Shown here: positions 1 through 6,636 of the stretch, in pieces
Layout of the letters: each line of letters starts with the position of its first letter
Position numbering within the stretch: position 1 is the first letter of the stretch
From: Clostridia bacterium
GTDB taxonomy: Bacteria > Bacillota > Clostridia > Oscillospirales > CAG-382
Direction: 5' to 3'
Assembly: GCA_017397605.1 (NCBI GenBank)
Contig: JAFQII010000210.1
Location: 1 to 10,433 of the forward strand
Length of the DNA: 10,433 nucleotides
Translations under genes and position numbers: made by a program
Notes under the pieces: model-generated
What the model was told of the DNA's origin: nothing
The model's database searches: none
The model's input: only the letters and a program-made list of their open reading frames with translations

Positions 1-720
1 GTCAGTGTTGACGTGCTCGTTGAATTTGCAGACCTGGTATTTCAATTGGGCTTTTCCGGTGTTGGGATCCATTCCGTAGGTGGGAATCTCATAAAGATAG
101 TCGCCGTCTTCCGACACGTGGGGCTGCACCGATCTCATATAAAAGCCGGATGTAAAAAGCGCGTAATTGAATTTTGAAAGATCCTGCCATAAGCCGTCGA
201 GGGTAATAAAAACGCCGTTTTGATTCTGATACAATTCGGATACGGTAACGCCTTCAAAATCGTATGCACACGGAAATTTCTCGGGCAGATATTCATACGG
301 CCACTCGTGAAAGGTCATAACCTCCAGTCCCAGATCGGTATACATATCGGGATACTCCCAGTACATGCTCTCGGGAGCCCTTTTGTCCGTATGCTTGACA
401 CGGATCTCATAGGTATATCCCGTGGGGCTTTTTTCATTGATGGCTGTCAAATGGGTTTCATAGTCATCGGACTCCGTGGTCGTCACCATGATGCCGTCCC
501 GATTGATCGCGTAGGAGAGATCGTTTTCCACCTCATAAAAGTGCACGAACCCCGCGTCTAACAGCGAACAGGAAAAATCATACTCCGGCACAATCATATG
601 GTAGTTGTCTTTTTTTGCAAACAGGATGATGATCACCTCGTTGTCCACGCGCTCGACGGAATAGATCTCCTCGTATTTGGCTTTTGGAAAACCCTCGGGC
701 AGCAAATCGGCGGGCCATTC
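1..720 (-). repeat. Internal tandem domain duplication in the lipoprotein
   Basis: Residues 61-198 (bases 307-720) and 199 onward (bases 306 to beyond 1) begin with matching motifs, EWPADLLPEGFP and EWPYEYLPEKFP, 138 residues apart. Further matches follow in order: a V/G-x-V-beta strand, then YDFSCSLLDAGF against FNYALFTSGF, then a Y-x-I-x-x-x-G strand pair. The copies are diverged, so this is an old domain duplication and not a recent DNA repeat. Confidence 0.6.
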
Positions 721-900
721 GATCTCGCCCGTTTCGCTGTTGACAAAGGACTCCGTGTCTACGTCGGGCAGACTGGAAACGCCCTCGGGCAGCGGGTCGG
801 ATTCGTTGCAGGCGCCCAAGGTAAGCGCCCCCGCCAGAAGCGTTACCGCCAGCATTGCGCTAATGACAGATTTCCGAAAATACAAGCTTCTTTTTTTCAT
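1..900 (-). CDS. Secreted lipoprotein with two tandem repeat domains (C-terminus beyond left edge)
   Basis: The minus-strand frame is open from ATG at 900 to the window edge, giving 300 codons without a stop. Residues 1-31 are a lipoprotein signal peptide: basic start (MKKR), hydrophobic core, lipobox L28-G29-A30-C31, then an acidic/proline linker. The mature part holds two copies of one domain, each opening with EWP-x3-LPE-x-FP (EWPADLLPEGFP at 61-72, EWPYEYLPEKFP at 199-210), followed by alternating beta-type sequence and an aromatic 'GF' motif (GF at 116-117 and 247-248). The second copy is cut by the edge. A GGAGG ends just before ATGAATATG; I chose the second ATG (900) because its spacing to GGAGG is normal, but ATG 906 is in frame and adds only two residues. 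The repeat recalls uncharacterised DUF6591-like Firmicutes lipoproteins; that link is from memory. No enzymatic motif is visible, so a binding or envelope role is only a guess. Confidence 0.85.
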   Translation of the reverse strand, partial: MKKRSLYFRKSVISAMLAVTLLAGALTLGACNESDPLPEGVSSLPDVDTESFVNSETGEIEWPADLLPEGFPKAKYEEIYSVERVDNEVIIILFAKKDNYHMIVPEYDFSCSLLDAGFVHFYEVENDLSYAINRDGIMVTTTESDDYETHLTAINEKSPTGYTYEIRVKHTDKRAPESMYWEYPDMYTDLGLEVMTFHEWPYEYLPEKFPCAYDFEGVTVSELYQNQNGVFITLDGLWQDLSKFNYALFTSGFYMRSVQPHVSEDGDYLYEIPTYGMDPNTGKAQLKYQVCKFNEHVNTD

Positions 901-923
901 ATTCATCCTCCGAAAGATACTTT

Positions 924-973
924 GACTACATTCGTCATCTTTATCATAGCACAAAAGACTACACTTGTCAACC
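924..973. promoter_or_regulatory. Pair of operator-like direct repeats around the lipoprotein promoter
   Basis: On the plus strand GACTACACTTGTCAACC (957-973) and GACTACATTCGTCATCT (924-940) match at 13 of 17 positions, with start points 33 bases apart (about three helical turns). One copy overlaps the -35 hexamer and the other covers the expected start of transcription. Each is an imperfect dyad of the form ACA-nn-yGT, which resembles the TACAnnTGTA core of BlaI/MecI/CopY-family operators. No regulator of that family is in the window, so the identity of the binding protein is inference. Confidence 0.4.
943..971 (-). promoter_or_regulatory. Sigma-A promoter of the lipoprotein gene (extended -10)
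   Basis: Read on the minus strand: TTGACA (966-971), a 17-base spacer, and TATGAT (943-948) preceded by TGC, which makes an extended -10. An A-tract (983-989 on the plus strand, T-tract on the minus) lies just upstream of the -35 and could act as an UP element. Transcription should start near 936, giving a leader of about 36 bases before the GGAGG and start codon. All spacings fit the vegetative consensus. Confidence 0.85.
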
Positions 974-991
974 TATTTTTTTAAAAAAAGG

Positions 992-1029
992 AAAAAGCCT
1001 TTTCCGCAATTGTACGGAAAAGGCTTTTT
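992..1029 (-). terminator. Rho-independent terminator of the DUF4855 lipoprotein gene
   Basis: Bases 992-1006 pair perfectly with 1015-1029: a 15-bp stem with an 8-base loop. On the minus strand the stem ends in TTTTT, then CC and seven more T. It begins 13 bases after the stop codon of the DUF4855 gene and isolates it from the lipoprotein gene, whose promoter starts about 20 bases further on. Confidence 0.92.
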
Positions 1030-1042
1030 GTGACAGATTGGT

Positions 1043-4000
1043 TTACTCGACCGTAACGGTTACTTCGCAGGGTGCGGAATAGCCGAGCTGCTCGGAGATG
1101 CAGTAGGAGAAGGTGTCCGTTCCGGTATAGCCCTTATCGGGATAGTACACAAACGTACCGTCAGCGTTGATCGTCACCGTGCCGTGCGCAGGCGAGATCG
1201 AAACGGTGTAGCTGACATTCTTTTCACCTTCGGGCGCGAACGTACCGACATAAGGTGCGTCTGCGCCGCATGCAAAGGAGGTCGCCTCACGCGCATCGGG
1301 TGCAAGCTTGAGCGTCTCTTTGATAAACTGATAGGTGTAGTCGTAGATCAAACGGTTGAGCGGGTCTGTCGCCTTGGATGCCGCGCCAAAGACGTTGGTG
1401 CCCTGATAGTACATGTGGAGTGCACCCTTCATATAACCCTCAGTGATACCGTACTTGAGGTAACCCATATATTTCTGATGGAATACGTGGTTCGTCAGCG
1501 CTGCATCATCGATTTCCATTTCGGTGCAGAGGCCGAATCTGCGCATCATTGCCGCCGCCTCGGGGAGACGGTTTTCCAAAACAGAACCGTTAAACGCGTA
1601 GTTGGGCTGGAGACATGCCACATCAAACCCAAAGGATGCCCAGCGGGAGTAGCCTGCTGCCTGGAAATAAGGAATCCAGAAGAACTGCTCACCGCGAGCG
1701 TGTACACGATCGCTGACACCGCGCACGAGGTCAAACATCGTTTCGTCATCATACGTGGAGATCGACTCGCAGTACCAGTAGAAGCCGCCGAACTGTACGT
1801 TCTCGTAGCCCGCTTCGTTAAAGCGCTTGTAGAACTCGTCCATGTACCAGTCGATCGCCTTAAGACGGTCTGCCATATTGGTAAAGTTCTCGCTGACACC
1901 GTCGCCGTCCACATCACCGAAATTGGTGACGGATATGTGCGGAATATACATTGCAACGTAGAAGTTGTACTTCTTGTTGAGACCCAGCTCTTTGTTGACC
2001 TGTCCGCCGACCGTGTTGAGCGCGTCGATGTTCTCGCCTTTTGCAAACAGATCGTTGAGGTACCATGTCCAGTCTGCCATGGTCGAGCCCTGGTGTCCTG
2101 CCGCGCCGCTGGGGAACTTGCCCGTCAGCAGATACAGGAAACCGTCAAACATCGTGTCCTTGATTTTACCGTCTTCGTCAATATATGCAACGTAAGGAAG
2201 AGTGCTTTCGACGGTATTGTTGTAGCTCTGACCGTTGTACAGCAATACGATGTCGCCCGCGCCGTTGAGCAGGGACTCGTTTTCTTTCAGGTATCCGTTG
2301 GGAACAAGCTTGAGGCTGCGCACACCGCTGTCCGCAAGACGGACCGCATCGGAAGAAACCTTTTTGGTACCGATGACTTCCAGCTCGTCTGCCGCGCTCC
2401 ATGCGCCGACGTTAAACGAGAACGCAACGTAACGTGCCGCGTAAGGCTTGTCAAACGTAATCTCAAAAGGCACTGCGCACTGATCCTTATCGGTCGAGGT
2501 TACAACTTCTTTGACCTCGTACCATGTATCGCCGTCTTCGGACAGATAGACGTAGATGCCATCGGGAATCAAAACCGCCCAATCGGTATAGTTGAGGAAA
2601 CTCATCTTGACGCTCCGGATCTCGGAGAGATGCTCGAGGTCGTAGATGATGTCGCGGCTGCCGCCACGGGAGAACTTAAAGTATTTGCCGCCGTGAATGT
2701 TGTTTTCGTTAGCGCCTGCATAAATGCCGTCGGTCAACAGCGTAGAGGTCACGGGCGTATTGTTGGTGATCATATCCTGTGTGACAGAGTCGCACGACAT
2801 GATCTGCTGGGGTCTGCCCAACAGCAGGTTCTGTACCTTGGTGTAGTCGCTTTCGGAAGCGCTCCACTCGGTTGCCGCGCCCTTTTCCAGCTCGACCTCG
2901 GGATACAGGATCAAACCGGGCTCTGCCTCGCTGTACGCATACACGGCACACTCTTCCATCAGGAACAAGGAGCCGCCTGCGCTTGCAAACGAGAAGCGGA
3001 CGTATCTGCCCTTGACAGCGGTCGCCATGCAAAGGCGGAAGGTATAGTTGGTCTGCGTCGTGTCGGAAGGACCGTACACTCTGCCGATTTCCGTAAAGGT
3101 CTTGTTATCCTCGGATACGGAGACCGCAACGTTCAGCGGAGCGAGCAAGCCCGTCTGCGCGTTGATGTAGACCGAAACGGCAAACTCTGCCAGGTCGGTG
3201 CGGACCTTTGCAAGGTCGATCGTGACGTCGACGTCTTCTTCTGCGTTAAAGCCGACCCAGGTACCGCCCTCAAAATAGTGGCTCAGCACACCGTCGGTTA
3301 GCATTGTACCGCCGTCCTTGTAATCTGCGTGAGAGGAAACGGAGGTCGTGTATTTGCGGTTGGCGCTGATCAGGTTGCACGCAAGATTGCGGTCGATCGC
3401 GTCGCCGCGTACCGAAGCAAGCAATGCCTCGCGGTCGGTCGCAGTGACGGAATCCTTTTCGTACTGCGCCTTAAGCTGCTCCAGATATGCTTCGTTGTAG
3501 TTTTCGCCCTCGACATCTGCGCAAACCATCAGCTCATCGACAAAGATCCATGCCGAACCGGGGGAAATGTTAAACTTAATGTACCGCGCCGTCAGATATT
3601 GATCATGCTCATAGTACGCTGTCTGTGTGGTATCCATTGCCGCATCGGTGGGCTTGCGCAAGGAACCGACGCGCGTCCAGTTTTCGTTATCCTCAGAAAC
3701 CTGGATCGACATACCGCCGGGCGCGGCGATGCCCGCCTGATTGGTGTTGAGGTAATTCACCTCAAAGCGGTAGATCTTCTCCTTGACCTCGCCCAGGTCA
3801 AGGATGATGACCAAAGCCGTACCGCCCGTCGCATAGCCGGAGAACTTTTCGTCGCCGTATCCGACCTCGGTTTTGCCCGCAAACTGACCGTCGGTCAGCT
3901 CTTTGCCGTAGGAGTCGGAATATGCACCGTCTGCTTCCTTTGAAGCGGTGTAGGATGCACCCGTGCTGATGACCGTGCAATACTCGGGAGTGATCTTTTC

Positions 4001-4177
4001 GATCTCTTCTTCGCCTTTGCTGCTCGTTTCGCTCGATGCTTCGTCGGAAGAATCGTCGCTGATCTGATCGACAGAAGTCGTCCCGTCGCTGCTCGTCGCG
4101 TTCTCATCGCCGCAGGACGCAAGCACAAAGGACGCAAGCATCAAAAGCGCAAGCAGGCATGCAAGTGTTTTTTTCAT
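1043..4177 (-). CDS. Surface lipoprotein: three discoidin-like domains, DUF4855, C-terminal Ig/cadherin-like domain
   Basis: This encodes 1044 residues from ATG 4177, chosen because AGAAAGGA lies 9 bases upstream and MKKT starts a clean lipoprotein signal (lipobox L19-A20-S21-C22). The frame continues to 4225, but that adds residues encoded inside the ackA terminator. Order of parts: Ser/Asp/Glu-rich linker 23-62; discoidin (F5/8C)-like domains at roughly 63-224, 264-415 and 416-612, each with LTDG, SED-x5-W/F and (A/G)RY-(I/V) motifs; DUF4855 about 620-962; Ig/cadherin-like domain 972-1044 with the typical HGTVTINADGTFVYYP pattern. DUF4855 has no assigned function to my knowledge. The YWY-C-E (E804) and TEMEIDD (E886, E888) segments could supply acidic residues of a glycosidase-like barrel, and D755-x-D-x-D-G resembles a calcium loop; both are inference. 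Discoidin domains often bind glycans, so polysaccharide binding or breakdown at the cell surface is the likely role. Confidence 0.9.
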   Translation of the reverse strand: MKKTLACLLALLMLASFVLASCGDENATSSDGTTSVDQISDDSSDEASSETSSKGEEEIEKITPEYCTVISTGASYTASKEADGAYSDSYGKELTDGQFAGKTEVGYGDEKFSGYATGGTALVIILDLGEVKEKIYRFEVNYLNTNQAGIAAPGGMSIQVSEDNENWTRVGSLRKPTDAAMDTTQTAYYEHDQYLTARYIKFNISPGSAWIFVDELMVCADVEGENYNEAYLEQLKAQYEKDSVTATDREALLASVRGDAIDRNLACNLISANRKYTTSVSSHADYKDGGTMLTDGVLSHYFEGGTWVGFNAEEDVDVTIDLAKVRTDLAEFAVSVYINAQTGLLAPLNVAVSVSEDNKTFTEIGRVYGPSDTTQTNYTFRLCMATAVKGRYVRFSFASAGGSLFLMEECAVYAYSEAEPGLILYPEVELEKGAATEWSASESDYTKVQNLLLGRPQQIMSCDSVTQDMITNNTPVTSTLLTDGIYAGANENNIHGGKYFKFSRGGSRDIIYDLEHLSEIRSVKMSFLNYTDWAVLIPDGIYVYLSEDGDTWYEVKEVVTSTDKDQCAVPFEITFDKPYAARYVAFSFNVGAWSAADELEVIGTKKVSSDAVRLADSGVRSLKLVPNGYLKENESLLNGAGDIVLLYNGQSYNNTVESTLPYVAYIDEDGKIKDTMFDGFLYLLTGKFPSGAAGHQGSTMADWTWYLNDLFAKGENIDALNTVGGQVNKELGLNKKYNFYVAMYIPHISVTNFGDVDGDGVSENFTNMADRLKAIDWYMDEFYKRFNEAGYENVQFGGFYWYCESISTYDDETMFDLVRGVSDRVHARGEQFFWIPYFQAAGYSRWASFGFDVACLQPNYAFNGSVLENRLPEAAAMMRRFGLCTEMEIDDAALTNHVFHQKYMGYLKYGITEGYMKGALHMYYQGTNVFGAASKATDPLNRLIYDYTYQFIKETLKLAPDAREATSFACGADAPYVGTFAPEGEKNVSYTVSISPAHGTVTINADGTFVYYPDKGYTGTDTFSYCISEQLGYSAPCEVTVTVE

Positions 4178-4206
4178 GTCATGTTTTCCTTTCTGTTTGG
4201 TGTCAA

Positions 4207-4246
4207 AAAGGCTGTTTCGTATCAAATTGTGGACGAAACAGCCTTT
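4207..4246 (-). terminator. Rho-independent terminator after ackA
   Basis: Bases 4207-4220 pair perfectly with 4233-4246: a 14-bp stem with a 12-base loop. On the minus strand the stem runs into a T-tract (TTTTTGACA). It starts 14 bases after the ackA stop codon and ends only 29 bases before the start codon of the DUF4855 lipoprotein gene. It could therefore act as a simple terminator or as an attenuator controlling read-through into that gene. Confidence 0.9.
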
Positions 4247-4260
4247 GTTGCAATCGTGTG

Positions 4261-5460
4261 TTATTGGTTGACGATGTTCCAGGTGTCGGAAGCGATCACA
4301 AGCTCCTCGTTGGTCGGGATGACCAGCACCTTAACGCGGCTGTCGTCGGCACTGATGACGGTCGGGTCTTTGGAGTTGTTCTTTTCTTCATCCAGCTTGA
4401 TGCCCAAAAACTCAAGATCCTTCATCGCCATTGCACGCATGGTCGCGTCATTCTCGCCGATGCCTGCGGTAAAGACCACGCAATCCAGACCGTTCATTGC
4501 CGCCGCGTAACCGCCGACGTATTTTTTGATCTGGTAAGCGAGGATATCGAGTGCGAGCTGTGCGCGCTCGTTGCCGCCGTCTGCCGCATTGCGTACGTCA
4601 CGCAGGTCGGAAGAAACGCCGGATACGCCCAAGAATCCGCACTGTTTGTTCATCCAGTCACCCATTTTTTCGACCGGGATGTTTTCTTTTTCCATCAAGA
4701 ACGGAACGACCGCGGGGTCGATCGCGCCGCAGCGCGAGCCCATGATGACACCTTCCAGCGGGGTAAAGCCCATGGAGGTGTCCACGCACTTGCCTGCGTT
4801 GACCGCGGAGATGGAAGAGCCGTTGCCTAAGTGGCAGGTCACGATCTTTGCATCGGGGTTGCCGAGAATCTCAAGCGCCTTGCCCGAAACATATCTGTGG
4901 GACGTGCCGTGGAAGCCGTAACGGCGGACTGCATGTTTTTCGTACAGATCGTAAGGGATCGGGTACATAAATGCCTTTTGGGGCATGGTCTGGTGGAACG
5001 CGGTATCCATGACCAGAACCTGCGGAACGTCGGGCATCACGGACAAACAGCCCTCAATACCCTGCAGATGTGCCTTGGTGTGAAGAGGCGCGAGGTCGAT
5101 GCACTTGCGCAGATCGGTCAGAACTCTGCCGTCGGGACCGTCGATCAGCACGCTGTCGATCAGCCAGGGACCGCCGTGGACAATACGGTGGCCGACTGCG
5201 GAGATCTCGGACATGTCCGAAATGCAGCCCGTCTCTGCATCCGTCAGATATTTGATAACGGTGCTGACTGCCTCGGAATGGTTGGGCATAGCGATCTCAA
5301 TCTTTTTGATCGAAACGTTTTTGGACGGAACCTGATGGGTATACAAGCCGTCCGTACCGATACGCTCGCAAAGACCTTTTGCGATCATTTCGGACGTCTC
5401 CATGTCAAACAGCTGATATTTGAGCGAGGAGCTGCCTGCGTTGACAACAAGAACAAACAT
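4261..5460 (-). CDS. ackA: Acetate kinase
   Basis: Cytoplasmic enzyme interconverting acetyl phosphate + ADP and acetate + ATP, the ATP-yielding last step of acetate fermentation. The 399 residues match the family's usual ~400. Family residues are in place: N7-A-G-S10-S-S12-L-K14, H91-R92-I-V-H-G-G, catalytic D152 (MDTAFHQTMP), GFHGTSH (H184), HLGNGSS (N213), MGSRCG (R243), the ATP-binding GIGEN (333-337) and the C-terminal TNEE (E385). Nothing looks missing, so it should be active. The start is set by AAGGAG upstream of ATG 5460. The usual partner phosphotransacetylase (pta) is not in this window. A strong promoter lies just upstream and a terminator just downstream, so it looks monocistronic apart from possible read-through into the DUF4855 gene. 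It diverges from tmcAL, which consumes acetate and ATP. Confidence 0.98.
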   Translation of the reverse strand: MFVLVVNAGSSSLKYQLFDMETSEMIAKGLCERIGTDGLYTHQVPSKNVSIKKIEIAMPNHSEAVSTVIKYLTDAETGCISDMSEISAVGHRIVHGGPWLIDSVLIDGPDGRVLTDLRKCIDLAPLHTKAHLQGIEGCLSVMPDVPQVLVMDTAFHQTMPQKAFMYPIPYDLYEKHAVRRYGFHGTSHRYVSGKALEILGNPDAKIVTCHLGNGSSISAVNAGKCVDTSMGFTPLEGVIMGSRCGAIDPAVVPFLMEKENIPVEKMGDWMNKQCGFLGVSGVSSDLRDVRNAADGGNERAQLALDILAYQIKKYVGGYAAAMNGLDCVVFTAGIGENDATMRAMAMKDLEFLGIKLDEEKNNSKDPTVISADDSRVKVLVIPTNEELVIASDTWNIVNQ

Positions 5461-5475
5461 AGTATTTTTATCTCC

Positions 5476-5504
5476 TTGACTTTTTTAGATATTGCTATTA
5501 TAAT
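5476..5504 (+). promoter_or_regulatory. Sigma-A promoter of tmcAL, overlapping the ackA promoter
   Basis: Plus strand: TTGACT (5476-5481), 17-base spacer, TATAAT (5499-5504). Transcription would start near 5511, about 31 bases before the tmcAL start codon. The -35 lies in the region encoding the ackA leader and touches its Shine-Dalgarno. The -10 shares four bases with the ackA -10 on the other strand. Confidence 0.75.
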
Positions 5505-5525
5505 ACTTCTATAGAAAAAAAGCAA
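5497..5525 (-). promoter_or_regulatory. Sigma-A promoter of ackA, overlapping the tmcAL promoter
   Basis: Minus strand: TTGCTT (5520-5525), 17-base spacer, TATAAT (5497-5502). Transcription would start near 5490, giving a ~30-base leader that carries AAGGAG. The -35 lies in the region encoding the tmcAL leader. Confidence 0.78.
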
Positions 5526-5541
5526 GAGGTTTTTTGCGAAA

Positions 5542-6615
5542 ATGACACAAACAAAACGCGCTTGTGCGTTGATTTGCGAATACAATCCGCTTCACTTCGG
5601 GCACCGTTACCAGCTCATAGAGCTGAAAAAGGCGTTTTCGACCGTGATCTGCATCCTCGGCGGCAATCTTTCCCAGCGCGGCGAGGTCTCCGTTTCGGAC
5701 CGTTACGTACGTGCAAAGGCGGCGCTTGCCGCAGGCGCGGATCTCGCCGTCGAGCTTCCTCTGCCGTGGTGCTGTGCGTCCGCGCACGAGTTTGCATCGG
5801 GCGGTGTCTTTTTGGCAAAGGCATTGCAAGCGGATGCGCTTGCGTTCTCTGCCGAAAGCGGTGCGGATATCCTTTATGCCGCCGCGGCGGAACGAAAACA
5901 CGCAGAAAATGCCATCCGCACGCTTCAAAAGGAACAAAATCTCTCCTACCCCGCCGCCGCAGAGCAAATTCTGGGCAAAACGCTCTCGCACATGCCCAAC
6001 GACATTCTGGGGATCGAGTACATCTGCGCGTGCGGCGGATTTCCGACGTACATTCTGAAACGTGAGCAGTCTTTTTTGTCCTCGAGCGCGATCAGACATA
6101 CGGCAAACCCATTGGATGCGCTCCCCGGGGAGTCGCGCGCAGTCTTTGCGCAGGATGCGTCCTTCCCCCGCATGACGGAGCAAGCGGGCAGATTTTTGCT
6201 GGCAACGCTCCGCAACATGCCGCAAAAAAACGTCTACGGCGTGACGGACGAGCTGTTTGCGCATCTGTGCGCACATGCGCAGGAGACGGACTCGTTTGAG
6301 GCCTTTGTGCAGTCCTGCACCAACAAAATGTACACTGCCGCACGCATCCGCCGCGCGGCGTGGTCGATCGCGTTCGGATTCCCCAAAAACCTTTGCGATA
6401 TGACGCCGCCTTACACCTTACTTCTGGCGGCAAACGAAAATGGGCGTGCGTTCCTCAAAGAAACCGCCAAAACGCGTTCGGTCCCCGTCATTTCCCGCCC
6501 CGCGGAGCTGCAAGGCGACCCGGTTTTTGAACTGAACAACCGTGTCAACGACGTACTCCGCTTGTTCTACGGCGGAACACACGATACCAAAAAAACACCG
6601 TTCATCGCAGAATAA
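5542..6615 (+). CDS. tmcAL: tRNA(Met) cytidine acetate ligase (TmcAL, formerly DUF795)
   Basis: TmcAL makes N4-acetylcytidine at the wobble base of elongator tRNA-Met, using acetate and ATP directly through acetyl-AMP. The 357-residue product has the family's N-terminal nucleotidyltransferase fold: CEYNPLHFGH with the HxGH motif at 18-21, GGNLSQRGE (40-48), a DRYVRAKAAL stretch, VELPLPW (70-76), then MPNDILGIEYI (151-161), the SSAIR motif (181-185) and the C-terminal YTAARIRRAAW helix (264-274). It is shorter than Bacillus TmcAL (about 415 residues as I recall), partly because the stretch between ILKRE and SSAIR is short. The SD is weak (AGAGG about 12 bases from ATG). It diverges from ackA, and the WYL regulator starts 21 bases after its stop, so the two are probably co-transcribed. 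Many Clostridia keep tmcAL near ackA, consistent with a link through acetate. Confidence 0.93.
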   Translation: MTQTKRACALICEYNPLHFGHRYQLIELKKAFSTVICILGGNLSQRGEVSVSDRYVRAKAALAAGADLAVELPLPWCCASAHEFASGGVFLAKALQADALAFSAESGADILYAAAAERKHAENAIRTLQKEQNLSYPAAAEQILGKTLSHMPNDILGIEYICACGGFPTYILKREQSFLSSSAIRHTANPLDALPGESRAVFAQDASFPRMTEQAGRFLLATLRNMPQKNVYGVTDELFAHLCAHAQETDSFEAFVQSCTNKMYTAARIRRAAWSIAFGFPKNLCDMTPPYTLLLAANENGRAFLKETAKTRSVPVISRPAELQGDPVFELNNRVNDVLRLFYGGTHDTKKTPFIAE

Positions 6616-6636
6616 CCGAGAACAGAGGATGTTTCT

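Noticed and set aside
1901..1915. Dockerin-type calcium repeat (D-x-D-x-D-G at residues 755-760)
   Set aside because: There is a single loop inside DUF4855, without the second duplicated loop that a dockerin needs; kept only as a possible calcium site.
1184..3301. 705-codon plus-strand open frame
   Set aside because: It lies wholly antisense to the DUF4855 lipoprotein gene, whose domains are clear. The translation has no recognisable motif and the openness follows from biased codon use on the opposite strand.
4178..4225. Longer start for the DUF4855 lipoprotein (ATG 4225)
   Set aside because: It would place 16 residues before a clean lipoprotein signal and begin inside the ackA terminator hairpin. 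ATG 4177 has the AGAAAGGA at suitable spacing.
5509..6276. 255-codon minus-strand open frame opposite tmcAL
   Set aside because: TmcAL family motifs run through the plus strand here. The minus frame is Arg/Cys-rich without any family pattern.
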